Of a stretch of 64,000 bases of DNA, positions 36,124 to 45,091 are shown piece by piece. The stretch's first letter is position 1. Each line of letters opens with the position of its first letter. The DNA is from Ruegeria pomeroyi DSS-3 (GTDB taxonomy: Bacteria; Pseudomonadota; Alphaproteobacteria; Rhodobacterales; Rhodobacteraceae): the NCBI RefSeq assembly GCF_000011965.2, contig NC_006569.1, forward strand, positions 248,001 to 312,000, written 5' to 3'. The translations under genes and the position numbers were made by a program. The notes under the pieces were generated by a model that saw nothing but the letters and a program-made list of their open reading frames with translations, searched no databases and was not told where the DNA came from.

Positions 36124-37167
36124 ATGAGCAGTACCCAGAATAAACCAAACAAAAACAACAAGGTAAGCCTTGCGCAGATCGCCAAGGCGGCCGGTGTGTC
36201 CAAGATGACGGCAAGTCGTGTCTTGCGGGACGAGGGCGGATTTTCCGAAAGCACCCGCGCCAGGGTCATGGCTGAGATAGACCGGCTTGGCTACGTTCCG
36301 AATCGCCTTGCCACGGTTTTTGCGGGGGATCAGCGCTCCACCTTTGTCGGCGTTTCCATCCCCGAACTGGGCAACGAGATCTTTGCCCAGGTCCTTGAAG
36401 GGATCGACCGGAAACTGGGGGCCTTCGGGCATCAAACCGTTCTGGGGATGACCGAACACGCCCTCGAACAGGAAGAGAAATGGCTTGAAACCGTGCTCTC
36501 CTGGCAACCGGCGGGCCTGATCGTGACGGGGCGCTCTCATACGCCGAAATCAATTCAGCTTCTGAGCGGCGCGGGTATTCCGCTGGTCGAAATCTGGGAC
36601 TTCAATTCCAGTCCGCTGGATATGTCGGTCGGGCTGAACCACTTTGACAGCGGCTACAGTATGGGGCGCTACCTGACGGGCCTCGGGTATCGGCAATTCG
36701 GCTATGTCGGCACTTCGCACGACACCGCAAATGCCGCCAGTGCCCGCCTGGCGGGATATGCCAAGGTGATTGGCGATTCAGGGGGGTCCTTGAAAAAGCA
36801 ACTCCTCCTGAAAGATGCGCCGGGGTTCTATACCGGCTACTACGGCACCGAACAGCTTTTGGCCGCAAACAGTGATGTTGAGGTGATCTATTACCAGAAC
36901 GACAATATGGCCGTTGGCGGCCTGAACTATTGTCAAAAGCGCGGGCTTTCCATCCCGGGCGATATCGGCATTGCGGGCTGGGGAGATCTGCCGATCGCGT
37001 CAATTCTACCCTATCGGCTCACCTCAACCGCAGTTCCCCACCTGCGGATCGGTATGATCGCGGCCGAAATGGTTCTGTCCCAGATCAACGGCGAGGCGCG
37101 CCGAAGGTCTCAGGACGTTGGTTTCACGCTCATCCCCGGCTCGACCGTCCGCTCCCAACTGGAATAG
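36124..37167 (+). CDS. LacI-family regulator of the ABC array
   Basis: A 347-residue LacI/GalR-type protein. The helix-turn-helix is SLAQIAKAAGVSKMTASRVL, the hinge NRLATVFAGDQRS, and the sensor domain follows from about residue 75. No good ribosome binding site precedes ATG 36124, so expression may be low. It is divergent from the six-gene ABC array, and two identical operators lie in the 138-base gap. The ligand is unknown. The 214 bases after its stop, up to the aldehyde dehydrogenase gene, show no gene. Confidence 0.9.
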   Translation: MSSTQNKPNKNNKVSLAQIAKAAGVSKMTASRVLRDEGGFSESTRARVMAEIDRLGYVPNRLATVFAGDQRSTFVGVSIPELGNEIFAQVLEGIDRKLGAFGHQTVLGMTEHALEQEEKWLETVLSWQPAGLIVTGRSHTPKSIQLLSGAGIPLVEIWDFNSSPLDMSVGLNHFDSGYSMGRYLTGLGYRQFGYVGTSHDTANAASARLAGYAKVIGDSGGSLKKQLLLKDAPGFYTGYYGTEQLLAANSDVEVIYYQNDNMAVGGLNYCQKRGLSIPGDIGIAGWGDLPIASILPYRLTSTAVPHLRIGMIAAEMVLSQINGEARRRSQDVGFTLIPGSTVRSQLE

Positions 37168-37381
37168 ACCCCTGCCTCCCCCTGCGCGCGCCCTGCTCGG
37201 CGCGGCTTCTGAGGTCGAGAGCACCGCGCAAATCCCCGTTCATGCACCATCGCTTTCCGTCTGACATCATCCTTTGCGCTGTAGGTTGATTCCAACTCTG
37301 CCCGCTATCCAGTCAGAACGGGATCGAGCTGCAGGCCGACCAGCAGCAGCCAGCTACTGCAACACCCCCGGTCCTGTCGGA

Positions 37382-38893
37382 TCAAAGATCCGCAGGTAGC
37401 AGACCCTCGGGCATGTCCTGATAGCAAACAGGCCGAAGAAACCGGCGAATGGACAGGGTTCCGACGGAGGTTGCGCCAAAGTTGGTCGAGGCCGGATAGG
37501 GGCCGCCGTGAACCATCGTATCGCTGACCTCGACACCGGTCGGGAAACCGTTGGCCAGTATCCTGCCCGCCTTGCGTTCAAGAACCGGCATGAAACGGGT
37601 GGCGGCGGCGGCATCCTCTGCATCCACATGAACGGTGCATGTCAGCTGACCCTGCAGATCGCGCGCGATCGCAAGCATTTCTTCGACCGAGTCCGCGGTC
37701 ACAATCATTCCAAGCGGGCCAAAGACCTCTTCGGCCAGTTCTTCGTTGGCCAGCCAAGCCTTTGCCGTGGTTGCATAAAGGCTCGGCGCTGCGCTGCGCT
37801 GATCGCAGGGTGTGCTCAAAAGCTCACGCACACCGGTTGCCGCGCCCATGCGCCTCTGACCGGCGCGATAGGCCTCGGCAATACCATCGGTCAGCATCGT
37901 CTGCGGAGCCACCTGTGCCAGGGCCTCGGCTGCGCTTTGGGCAAAGGCGTCGGCGTTGGGTCCTGCCAACATCACCGCGACGCCGGGATTGGTGCAGAAC
38001 TGGCCCGCGCCCATCGTCAAGGAACCTGCCCATCCTTGCGCAATGGCGCTGCCTCGGTTCGCAAGCGCCCCCGCGAAGATGAACATCGGATTGACCGAAC
38101 CCAACTCGCCGAAGAACGGGATAGGTTCGGGACGGGCCGCGCACAGATCGAACAGCGCCCGCCCGCCGCCTAGGGATCCGGTAAACCCGACGGCCTTGAT
38201 CAGGGGGTGCTGTACCAGGGCCGCGCCAACCTGACGGTTGCCGCCTTGGATCAGACCAAAGACACCAGGGTGAAACCCGCATCTCTCGATGGCAGCCTTG
38301 ACCGCCTCGGCGACAATCTCGCTGGTGCCCGGGTGTGCGCCATGTGCCTTGACCACAACAGGACAGCCGGCCGCCAGCGCAGCGGCGGTGTCGCCACCCG
38401 CTGTCGAGAAGGCAAGCGGGAAGTTCGACGCCCCGAACACGGCAACGGGGCCGATCGGTCGCTGGATCATCCGCAGATCGGGGCGGGGCAAAGGCTGGCG
38501 GTCCGGCAGCGCCGCATCGTGACGGCGATCAAGATAATCGCCCTTCAAAATATGGGTCGCAAACAGCCGCAGCTGCCCCGTGGTCCGGCCTCTTTCACCG
38601 ATCAGGCGCGCTTCGGGCAGGCCGCTTTCCTGGGTGCCGATTTCAGTGATCGCACCGCCGCATGCGTCGATTTCGTCAGCGATGGCAGTCAACAGGTCGG
38701 CGCGCGCTGCCCGGGTCGAGCTGGCAAAGCTCCAGAAGGCGTTTTCGGCGGCGGTTGCTGCCGCGTCCACATCGGCGACGCGTCCAACCGCAAAGCGGTG
38801 CGATGGCCCATGCGCAGGCTCTGACGAAAAGCTATCGTCACCATCGACCCATTTGCCCGCGATCAGGTGTCTTCCATGTGGTTTGAACATCAT
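37382..38893 (-). CDS. Alpha-ketoglutaric semialdehyde dehydrogenase (copy 2, hydroxyproline module)
   Basis: A 503-residue aldehyde dehydrogenase, closely similar to the protein at 18928-20430. The catalytic residues are C300 (GAGQFCTNPG) and E263 (GELGSVNP). Shared signatures are ESGLPEARLIGERGRTTGQL and FGASNFPLAFSTAGGDTA. It lies beside the 4-hydroxyproline genes, and its promoter carries the same type of inverted repeat as theirs. This supports the last step of that pathway, alpha-ketoglutaric semialdehyde to 2-oxoglutarate. Confidence 0.9.
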   Translation of the reverse strand: MMFKPHGRHLIAGKWVDGDDSFSSEPAHGPSHRFAVGRVADVDAAATAAENAFWSFASSTRAARADLLTAIADEIDACGGAITEIGTQESGLPEARLIGERGRTTGQLRLFATHILKGDYLDRRHDAALPDRQPLPRPDLRMIQRPIGPVAVFGASNFPLAFSTAGGDTAAALAAGCPVVVKAHGAHPGTSEIVAEAVKAAIERCGFHPGVFGLIQGGNRQVGAALVQHPLIKAVGFTGSLGGGRALFDLCAARPEPIPFFGELGSVNPMFIFAGALANRGSAIAQGWAGSLTMGAGQFCTNPGVAVMLAGPNADAFAQSAAEALAQVAPQTMLTDGIAEAYRAGQRRMGAATGVRELLSTPCDQRSAAPSLYATTAKAWLANEELAEEVFGPLGMIVTADSVEEMLAIARDLQGQLTCTVHVDAEDAAAATRFMPVLERKAGRILANGFPTGVEVSDTMVHGGPYPASTNFGATSVGTLSIRRFLRPVCYQDMPEGLLPADL

Positions 38894-38935
38894 CGAACTC
38901 TCATTTTCAGCTGTGAAGCATTCTGATACATCTTA

Positions 38936-38952
38936 TTGGATAATGTATCCAA
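38936..38952. promoter_or_regulatory. GntR-type operator TTGGATA-ATG-TATCCAA
   Basis: A perfect 7-bp inverted repeat with a 3-base spacer, 43 bases upstream of the KGSADH copy 2 start. Related GGATA/TATCC repeats are at 39703-39718, 39785-39798 and 46200-46214, all next to genes of the hydroxyproline module. Confidence 0.75.
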
Positions 38953-38994
38953 AATTTGGAGAGATACAATCACCCAATTGCCATGAAGCCGGAG

Positions 38995-39675
38995 TCAGGC
39001 CGTATCGCTGGCGCGTTTGGCAGCCATCAGCGTCAGGAGATTCTGCTTGGTCTGCGAAATGTGGCGGGTCAGCAGCGCGCAGGCCTCATCCACCTTCCCT
39101 GCCTGGGCCAGCTCCAAAAGCTCGCGATGCTCTTTCCGCGCTGGGTCGCGTTGCCTCATGACACTCAGATGCATCCGGACATAGCGATCCGATTGCAGAT
39201 TGACCCGTTGCAACACGTCATTGGTCAGACTGCGGCGCGCGGGGGCATAGAGCGCCGCATGATACTTGTAGTTCAACGCCCCCCACTTGGCGACGTCATC
39301 GGCGTCATACGAGGATTCCATCGCCTCGAGAATCCGCTCGCAGCGTTCGATGTCCGCCTTGGCCATGACCGGTATGGCACGCCGGAACAAATCCACTTCG
39401 ATCAAGATGCGCAGGTCGAAAATCTCGCTTATCTCATCCAGTGAATGCTTGGTGACGGTCGCGCCAAGATTATTGGTCAGCTGCACCAATCCTTCGGCAT
39501 CCAGCCGCTTGAGCGCTTCTCGCACCGGCATTCGGGACACGGTGTATTCTTCGGCCAATGCTTCCTGACGGATGGTCATTCCCTCGGTCAGATCGCCGTT
39601 CAGGATACGTTCGCGAATATCGTCAGCAATCACATCGGGAAGGCTTTGTCGTTTGATCGCTCGTTTGCCGCCCAT
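38995..39675 (-). CDS. GntR-family (FadR/FCD type) regulator of the hydroxyproline module
   Basis: A 226-residue regulator. The start at 39675 (MGGKRAIKRQSLPDVIADDI) is preferred; the longer frame back to 39807 would put the operator repeats inside the coding region. The winged helix-turn-helix is at about residues 10-75 (IRQEALAEEYTVSRMPVREAL). An FCD effector domain follows, with metal-binding-type histidines (LNYKYHAALY; KEHRELLELA; LTRHISQTK). It lies between KGSADH copy 2 and the amine oxidase gene. Two inverted repeats precede it, so autoregulation is likely. The expected effector is hydroxyproline or a pathway intermediate. Confidence 0.9.
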   Translation of the reverse strand: MGGKRAIKRQSLPDVIADDIRERILNGDLTEGMTIRQEALAEEYTVSRMPVREALKRLDAEGLVQLTNNLGATVTKHSLDEISEIFDLRILIEVDLFRRAIPVMAKADIERCERILEAMESSYDADDVAKWGALNYKYHAALYAPARRSLTNDVLQRVNLQSDRYVRMHLSVMRQRDPARKEHRELLELAQAGKVDEACALLTRHISQTKQNLLTLMAAKRASDTA

Positions 39676-39702
39676 CTGAAACTCTCTTGCAGTTCCGAAT
39701 TT

Positions 39703-39718
39703 CGGATACAGATATCCG
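39703..39718. promoter_or_regulatory. GntR-type operator CGGATA-CAGA-TATCCG
   Basis: A perfect 6-bp inverted repeat with a 4-base spacer, 28 bases upstream of the gntR start. The left part GGATACAGA is identical to the site at 46200-46214. Confidence 0.72.
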
Positions 39719-39784
39719 TTCCCTGTTGTTTTTCCAAGAAACCATTGCCCGAAGTGTCCGTCAGATGCGGTCGGGGTGGCTCCG

Positions 39785-39798
39785 GGATACGCGTATCC
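39785..39798. promoter_or_regulatory. GntR-type palindrome GGATACGCGTATCC
   Basis: A perfect 14-bp palindrome about 110 bases upstream of the gntR start, in the gap between the gntR and amine oxidase genes. It is followed by a further ATCCAT half-site. Confidence 0.65.
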
Positions 39799-39855
39799 AT
39801 TATCCATATTTAGCGTTGCATGGCCAAGTGGTCAAACCGCGCAAACGTCGGCTGA

Positions 39856-41097
39856 TCAGAACCGCGATGGCGCATATGGCGCCATCGGCAGCGCTGGAAC
39901 CCTGTCTGACACCAGGTCCGCAACCAGTTCCGCCGTTGCTGCGGACTGGGTCAAGCCAAGATGCCCGTGACCAAAGGCATAGACGACATTCGGCAAGCGC
40001 GCAGACGCCCCGATCACCGGCAAGCTGTCGGGCATCGAGGGCCTGAATCCCATCCAGCGTTGTCCGCCTTGTGTCGTCAAACCCGGAAGGAACCGGGCGG
40101 CTTTCTGCAAAAGAATATCCGCGCGCTTGAAATTGGGCGGCAGATCAAGACCGCCGAGTTCGACCGCCCCGCCCACCCGCACCCCACCGTTGATGCGGGA
40201 GACGACGAAACCATGACCGCTGAATGTCAGATGGGTGCGCAAATTGAACGCGCCCGCGGGAAGCGTTGTATTGTAGCCGCGCTCGGTTTCCAGCGGGAAC
40301 CGGTCACCCAATGTGCGCGCCAGATGATGGGACCACGCCCCCGCCGCCACAACAACCCGGGATGCAAGAATATCCCCGGCTGCGGTCTTCAGCTTGGCCC
40401 CTGCACCGTGTCGTTCAATCGACCGAACATCGGCTGACCCAATCACCCCGCCGCGCTGTTGAAAACGATGCGCCAGATGTTCCGCCCAACGACGGGGGTC
40501 GACGGTGTTGAGCCAATCCGGCGTGTATCCTGCATGGGTAAACCGGGGCGCCAATCCGGGCTGGATTTCGGCGATGGCCTCGGGGCTGTGCAGATGCACG
40601 AACATGACACCACGACGGCGGCGGTGCTCCCAACCCTCAAGACTGGCGTGAAATTCACGCGCGCCTTCATAGAGTTGCAACTGCCCGTCCCGCTGCATGA
40701 ATGGCTCGCCATCGACCTCGGCGATCTGACGTTCCAGGGCTTCCTTGGCAAACCCGTTGAGCCGCGCTTGCGCATCAAGCGCGGCGGCAAAGCGGTCGCG
40801 CCAGCTTGCCCGCCAGAACCGCAGCATCCATGGCGCGATCTTGAGCGCGTATGCCGGTGGCACAGACAGCGGCCCGAGCGGATCGAGCAACCATTTCGGC
40901 GCCTTCTTCATGATCCCCGGCGTTGCCAGAGGCACCACGTCCGCAAATGCGAATGCACCGGCACTTGCTGCTGACGCTTCGCCCGCGACGCCGGCACGAT
41001 CCAGCACCTGCACCTTGAAACCACAGCTTTGCAGCCTCAGGGCCGTGCTGATGCCGATGATACCCGCGCCGACAACGATGATATCGCGCCCCTCCAT
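39856..41097 (-). CDS. FAD-dependent D-amino acid/D-hydroxyproline oxidoreductase (DAO family)
   Basis: A 413-residue DadA/DAO-family flavoprotein. The Rossmann motif is IIVVGAGIIGIST near residues 6-18. The substrate domain follows, and GGQRWMGFRPSMPDSLPVIG near residue 360 is typical of the FAD-binding C-terminal part. The start at 41097 shares a base with the dctM stop (TGATG), so it is translated with the transporter. Context with a proline-racemase-type epimerase and a DHDPS-type deaminase supports cis-4-hydroxy-D-proline dehydrogenase, yielding 1-pyrroline-4-hydroxy-2-carboxylate. A general D-amino acid dehydrogenase is the alternative. Confidence 0.85.
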   Translation of the reverse strand: MEGRDIIVVGAGIIGISTALRLQSCGFKVQVLDRAGVAGEASAASAGAFAFADVVPLATPGIMKKAPKWLLDPLGPLSVPPAYALKIAPWMLRFWRASWRDRFAAALDAQARLNGFAKEALERQIAEVDGEPFMQRDGQLQLYEGAREFHASLEGWEHRRRRGVMFVHLHSPEAIAEIQPGLAPRFTHAGYTPDWLNTVDPRRWAEHLAHRFQQRGGVIGSADVRSIERHGAGAKLKTAAGDILASRVVVAAGAWSHHLARTLGDRFPLETERGYNTTLPAGAFNLRTHLTFSGHGFVVSRINGGVRVGGAVELGGLDLPPNFKRADILLQKAARFLPGLTTQGGQRWMGFRPSMPDSLPVIGASARLPNVVYAFGHGHLGLTQSAATAELVADLVSDRVPALPMAPYAPSRF

Positions 41098-42407
41098 CAA
41101 AGTCCGACCAGGATCGAGGGCAGCCAGGTCACCGTGGCCGGAAAGAACACGATCACCACCAGCACCAGCATCTGCGCGCCGACAAACGGCAGCACGCCGC
41201 GATACATCTGCCCATAGGTCATACTGCGCGGCGCGATCGAGCGCAGATAGAAGATCGACGGCGCCATCGGGGGGGTCAGATACGAGGTCTGGATCACCAC
41301 CAGAACCATCATGGCGAACCAGATCGGATCGATGCCGGCACTTTTGACGATGGGGGCAAAGATCGGAACGAAGATCAAGACGATCGACACCCAATCCAAC
41401 ACGAAACCGGAAAAGAAAACCACGGTCAGAAAGAACGCAATGATCCCGAAATTGCCATAGCCGATCGACTCGACCGCGTCACGAACCAGCCCACCACCAC
41501 CGGTCACGGCGAAGATGCTTGTGAACATGGTTCCGCCCGCAACTATCAGCATGATCATCGCCGTGATGCGCAGGGTCACCCCCAACGAGTCCATCACCAG
41601 CTTCAGGGTCAGTTCGCGAAACATCAGCGTCAGCAGCAAGGTACCGGCCGCGCCCACGGCGGCGGCTTCGGTGGCAGAGGCGATCCCGGCCAAAAGGGAG
41701 CCAAGCACCATGACAATCAGCGCAAGCGGCGGCAGCATCGCCGTCAGCGAAATCGTCATCTTTTCCTTTAGGGGTATGGCGCGATCGTGGATCGGCAAGG
41801 GCGGCGCATCGGCTGGATTTCGCAAGCTGCGGATCAGGATGTAGCCCACAAAAAAGACCACCATAAGGAAGCCCGGCATGATCGAGGCCGCAAAAAGCTG
41901 GCCAATCGAAAGCTGCGCGATAGAGGCATAGACCACAACGATGACCGACGGCGGAATGATGGTGCCCAGCGACCCGCCGGCACAGATCGTGCCCGCGATC
42001 AGGTCATTGCGATAGCCCGCTTTCATCATCGGCGGGATCGCCATCAGCCCCACGACAATCTCGACCGCACCGACAACACCGGACGCCGCTGCAAAAATCG
42101 CGCACATCGCAATGGTCGACAGCGACAAGCCACCGGGAAACCCGCCCAGCCAAAGCTGCAGCGCGTGGAACAATCTCCGCGCGATGCCTGATCGTTCCAG
42201 GACCGCCCCCATGAAGATGAAAAGCGGGATCGCGGCCAGCACGAAATTCGATGCGGTGCTAAGCAAGGGGCCATAGAGCTGCAGAAAAATGAGATCTCCG
42301 AACACCGTATAACCAAAGACCACGGCGATGATGATCAGGGAAAAGGCGACGGGAACTCCGGCAAAAACCAGAACGAAGAGCGCGGCGAACATCAGCAGGG
42401 GGGCCAT
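41097..42407 (-). CDS. dctM: TRAP transporter large membrane subunit (set 3)
   Basis: A 436-residue DctM-type protein with the loops CAGGSLGTIIPPSVIVVVYA and YLTPPMAPSIFYLRSIAP. The latter is a variant of the common TPPxGxNL motif and suggests the subfamily found with amino acid or unusual ligands. It starts three bases after dctQ and is coupled to the oxidase gene. In the hydroxyproline module it is the likely uptake system for hydroxyproline or hydroxyproline betaine. Confidence 0.9.
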   Translation of the reverse strand: MAPLLMFAALFVLVFAGVPVAFSLIIIAVVFGYTVFGDLIFLQLYGPLLSTASNFVLAAIPLFIFMGAVLERSGIARRLFHALQLWLGGFPGGLSLSTIAMCAIFAAASGVVGAVEIVVGLMAIPPMMKAGYRNDLIAGTICAGGSLGTIIPPSVIVVVYASIAQLSIGQLFAASIMPGFLMVVFFVGYILIRSLRNPADAPPLPIHDRAIPLKEKMTISLTAMLPPLALIVMVLGSLLAGIASATEAAAVGAAGTLLLTLMFRELTLKLVMDSLGVTLRITAMIMLIVAGGTMFTSIFAVTGGGGLVRDAVESIGYGNFGIIAFFLTVVFFSGFVLDWVSIVLIFVPIFAPIVKSAGIDPIWFAMMVLVVIQTSYLTPPMAPSIFYLRSIAPRSMTYGQMYRGVLPFVGAQMLVLVVIVFFPATVTWLPSILVGL

Positions 42408-42410
42408 CTG

Positions 42411-42944
42411 TCAGATCTCCAATTCGGTGATTTCGGACTCGGCGGTCCCGGGTTGTTTCTGGCCGGACAGGTATTTCAGAGCTTCGACAACGAACTGCAA
42501 TGCAAAGGCAATCAGCCCCAGCGCAATCACCCCGTAGAATGGCCAGACCAACGGGGCCCAGGGGCTGACGCTTTCGACCTCTCCGGTCGAGAACGCCTTG
42601 AGCGCCTTGGTTGCCGCGACCCAGGTGAATGCAAATGTGATCGGGGCCATGACCAGCAGATACACCGCCCCGTTCAGAAGCTGCTGAATGCGCAGCGGAA
42701 ACCTTTGCGACAAGAAATCGATCCGCACATGTGCGTCTTCTTGCAGGGAATAGGCCGCGCCAAGAAGAAAGATCGAGCCATTCAACATGTAAGAGATGTC
42801 AAATGCCCACAGGGTCGGTGCGCCGAAGGCGTATCGCGCCACCACTTCGTAAAGCATCGCGACGATCAGGGAAAAAATGGCCATCCGGCCAAGAAAACCC
42901 AGCGCTTTCGAAAAGCGTTCGCACAAGGTTTGAAAGGGGATCAT
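42411..42944 (-). CDS. dctQ: TRAP transporter small membrane subunit (set 3)
   Basis: A 177-residue DctQ-type protein. AGGAGGCCCAC precedes the start at 42944 (MIPFQTLCERF). It has four hydrophobic segments and the segment SLQEDAHVRIDFLSQRF after helix 2. The extended frame upstream to 43046 covers the hairpin and the end of dctP and is rejected. Confidence 0.88.
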   Translation of the reverse strand: MIPFQTLCERFSKALGFLGRMAIFSLIVAMLYEVVARYAFGAPTLWAFDISYMLNGSIFLLGAAYSLQEDAHVRIDFLSQRFPLRIQQLLNGAVYLLVMAPITFAFTWVAATKALKAFSTGEVESVSPWAPLVWPFYGVIALGLIAFALQFVVEALKYLSGQKQPGTAESEITELEI

Positions 42945-42959
42945 GTGGGCCTCCTGACA

Positions 42960-42987
42960 GGATGGCAGGCAGTTCTGCCCGCCATCC
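42960..42987 (-). terminator. Hairpin between dctP and dctQ (set 3)
   Basis: GGATGGC (42960-42966) and GCCATCC (42981-42987) pair; inside, GGCAG and CTGCC pair around TT, with one A/C mismatch between the two stems. It lies 14 bases after the dctP stop on the reverse strand and before the dctQ ribosome binding site. It resembles the hairpins after the other binding-protein genes. Confidence 0.6.
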
Positions 42988-43000
42988 GGGTTTTCATGCG

Positions 43001-44065
43001 TTACTCGGCACCGTCGCGAACGAGGTAGCCAGAGTTCGCCGCCCAATTCGATTGATAGGCCAGATAGCTGTCGAGGATGTCCTGCATGCGCCGGCTGCCG
43101 GCCTCGCTCTGGGTCTTGGCCTGGGTCTGCGCCCAGTTTCGGCCCGCTTCGCGAATTTTCTCGGATTCCGCTCGCGCCATCACGACCAGTTCGACGTTGG
43201 TGTTGCGGAAATCGGCCATCGCCTTGACGTCACTGTCGCCAAACCGTGTATAGCCCTCATAGGTCGTGAGCTTTGCCGCCGCCGTGATCAGTGTCTGCAA
43301 ATCCGCGGGCAGCGCGTCCCAGGTTTCCTGCTTTACGAACACTTCCCACAGGAAGGACGGCTGATGGACCCCCGGCATGATCATATAGGGCGCAACTTCG
43401 TGGAACCCCTCGGTGATGTTTGCCCCCGGCGTTGACCATTCGATTGCGTCCACGCCCTTGCGTTGCAGCAAAGTGTAGATTTCGTTGCCCGGCACCACCG
43501 TCGGCACCCCGCCAAATTCGTTCTGAAGGACAGCCGCAAAAGCCCCTGAGGTGCGGTATTTCAGCCCTGCGAGATCTTCGACCGTTTCGATCTTCACGTT
43601 GGAATGCGCCATGATCTCGGAGGTGCCGATGCCGACGACGATGCTGTGCAATCCCATCTCTTCGCGACGGAACGTCTGCAACATCTCCTCGCCGCCACCT
43701 TCATAGACCCAGTGCAACGTCGCCTCTGCCGACATACCACCCGGGAAGCTGGCGAAAATGGCGTTGGTGGCGTCCTGATTGACCAGATAGGACGGTGTCG
43801 AATGGCCAGCCTCGACGATGCCATCCTGCACCACTTCATAGGCCTTGAAGGCCGGTGCCAGAACGCCGGCACCAAACGAGGTGATCTCGACGCGGCCCTG
43901 CGTAAGCGTTGCGACGTTTCCGACGAACCGTTCCATGAAGTTCTGGTAGAGGAACGAACCTTCGCCAACGCCGGCGGTCATTTTCCATTCGACTTCAGCC
44001 GCCAGGGCCGGACCTGAGAGAGCAAGGGCAAGCGCGCCTGCGGTAAGAAAGCTGGATATCTTCAT
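43001..44065 (-). CDS. dctP: TRAP transporter solute-binding protein (set 3)
   Basis: A 354-residue periplasmic DctP-type protein. The start at 44065 follows AGAGGAAAAC, and the signal peptide (MKISSFLTAGALALALSGPALA) ends near ALAAEV. The binding-site arginine segment is LKYRTSGAFAAVLQNEFGG, and the following segment PTVVPGNEIYTLLQRKGVDAIEWSTPG is shared with amino-acid or keto-acid TRAP proteins. Located between the epimerase and dctQ genes; the likely ligand is a hydroxyproline isomer. Confidence 0.9.
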   Translation of the reverse strand: MKISSFLTAGALALALSGPALAAEVEWKMTAGVGEGSFLYQNFMERFVGNVATLTQGRVEITSFGAGVLAPAFKAYEVVQDGIVEAGHSTPSYLVNQDATNAIFASFPGGMSAEATLHWVYEGGGEEMLQTFRREEMGLHSIVVGIGTSEIMAHSNVKIETVEDLAGLKYRTSGAFAAVLQNEFGGVPTVVPGNEIYTLLQRKGVDAIEWSTPGANITEGFHEVAPYMIMPGVHQPSFLWEVFVKQETWDALPADLQTLITAAAKLTTYEGYTRFGDSDVKAMADFRNTNVELVVMARAESEKIREAGRNWAQTQAKTQSEAGSRRMQDILDSYLAYQSNWAANSGYLVRDGAE

Positions 44066-44149
44066 GTTTTCCTCTGAGCTGTTGAACGGTGAAGCACGGC
44101 CCCTTTGGCGCGTGCGCTTTTGGTAAGGCCCGGTTGGCTCCGGTCCCAC

Positions 44150-45091
44150 TTATTGAGGCGCATGGCAGATCCCGTTTCTGTAGGGATCGTCCGTGTGGAA
44201 ATGCAGCGTGGATTCCGCCATGACATGTGCCTGGCCGGTGATTTTCGGGATGACTCCGCCGTTTGGCCCCGGTTGGTACGAAAGCCGATAGGTGCTGCCG
44301 ATCACGCTTTCCTGGATGATTTCCTCTCCGGCGTTCAGCAGACCCTCTGCCGCCAGACAGGCCAACCGCGCGGAACTTCCGGTGCCGCAGGGCGACCGGT
44401 CGTAAGTGCCATCGGGGCAAAAGACGAAACTGCGGCTGTGGACGGCGGATCTGGGCGACATCTCGTAAAAGATCACATGATCGATCGGCTGCCCCTCTTC
44501 GCCGCCGATCCCATTGGCGATCACGGCCGTACGGATGGCCAGCGCCGCATCCGACAAGGCCCGGATATTCGTGCGTTCGATCGGGATCGGGCTGGGGTCG
44601 ACGATGAAGAACCAGTTCCCGCCATAGGCCACATCACCGGTGACAGGGCCAAACCCGTCGACGTCAACCTGCCTGGCGCGATGCACGCGCCGGCTTTCGA
44701 TATTGGTGATGGTGACCGTATTCGCATCGGACAGACAGACCTCGACAATGCCCACAGGGGTTTCGATCTTGTGGGTGCCGGCCCGGATCCTTCCCATATG
44801 GGCCAGCGTCACCGTCAGGCCGATCGTGCCATGTCCGCACATTCCAAGCACCGCTTCGGCGTCAAAGAAGATCACTCCGGTAATGCAATCGGGATCGACG
44901 GGCTCAACCAGCAGCGCGCCAACCATGGCCGGTTGCCCGCGCGGCTCGAGCATGACGGACCGGTAGAACGCCCTGGATTCTCTGGCCAGTCGCGCGGCGC
45001 GTTCAGATAGCGGGCCCGATCCAAGATGGGGACCGCCACTCAGGATCACGCGGGTCGGCTCTCCGCCCGTATGGCTGTCGATCACATGCAT
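44150..45091 (-). CDS. 4-hydroxyproline 2-epimerase (proline racemase superfamily)
   Basis: A 313-residue protein. The catalytic cysteines are C85 (GMCGHGTIGL) and C235 (SPCGTGSSARLA). Both are present, which indicates a racemase/epimerase rather than trans-3-hydroxyproline dehydratase, where the first is Thr or Ser. The opening HVIDSHTGGEPTRVI is typical. The start at 45091 overlaps the end of the deaminase gene by 10 bases; the longer frame to 45436 lies within that gene and is rejected. Predicted reaction: trans-4-hydroxy-L-proline to cis-4-hydroxy-D-proline in the cytoplasm. The neighbours (FAD oxidase, deaminase, KGSADH) complete the route to 2-oxoglutarate. Confidence 0.9.
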   Translation of the reverse strand: MHVIDSHTGGEPTRVILSGGPHLGSGPLSERAARLARESRAFYRSVMLEPRGQPAMVGALLVEPVDPDCITGVIFFDAEAVLGMCGHGTIGLTVTLAHMGRIRAGTHKIETPVGIVEVCLSDANTVTITNIESRRVHRARQVDVDGFGPVTGDVAYGGNWFFIVDPSPIPIERTNIRALSDAALAIRTAVIANGIGGEEGQPIDHVIFYEMSPRSAVHSRSFVFCPDGTYDRSPCGTGSSARLACLAAEGLLNAGEEIIQESVIGSTYRLSYQPGPNGGVIPKITGQAHVMAESTLHFHTDDPYRNGICHAPQ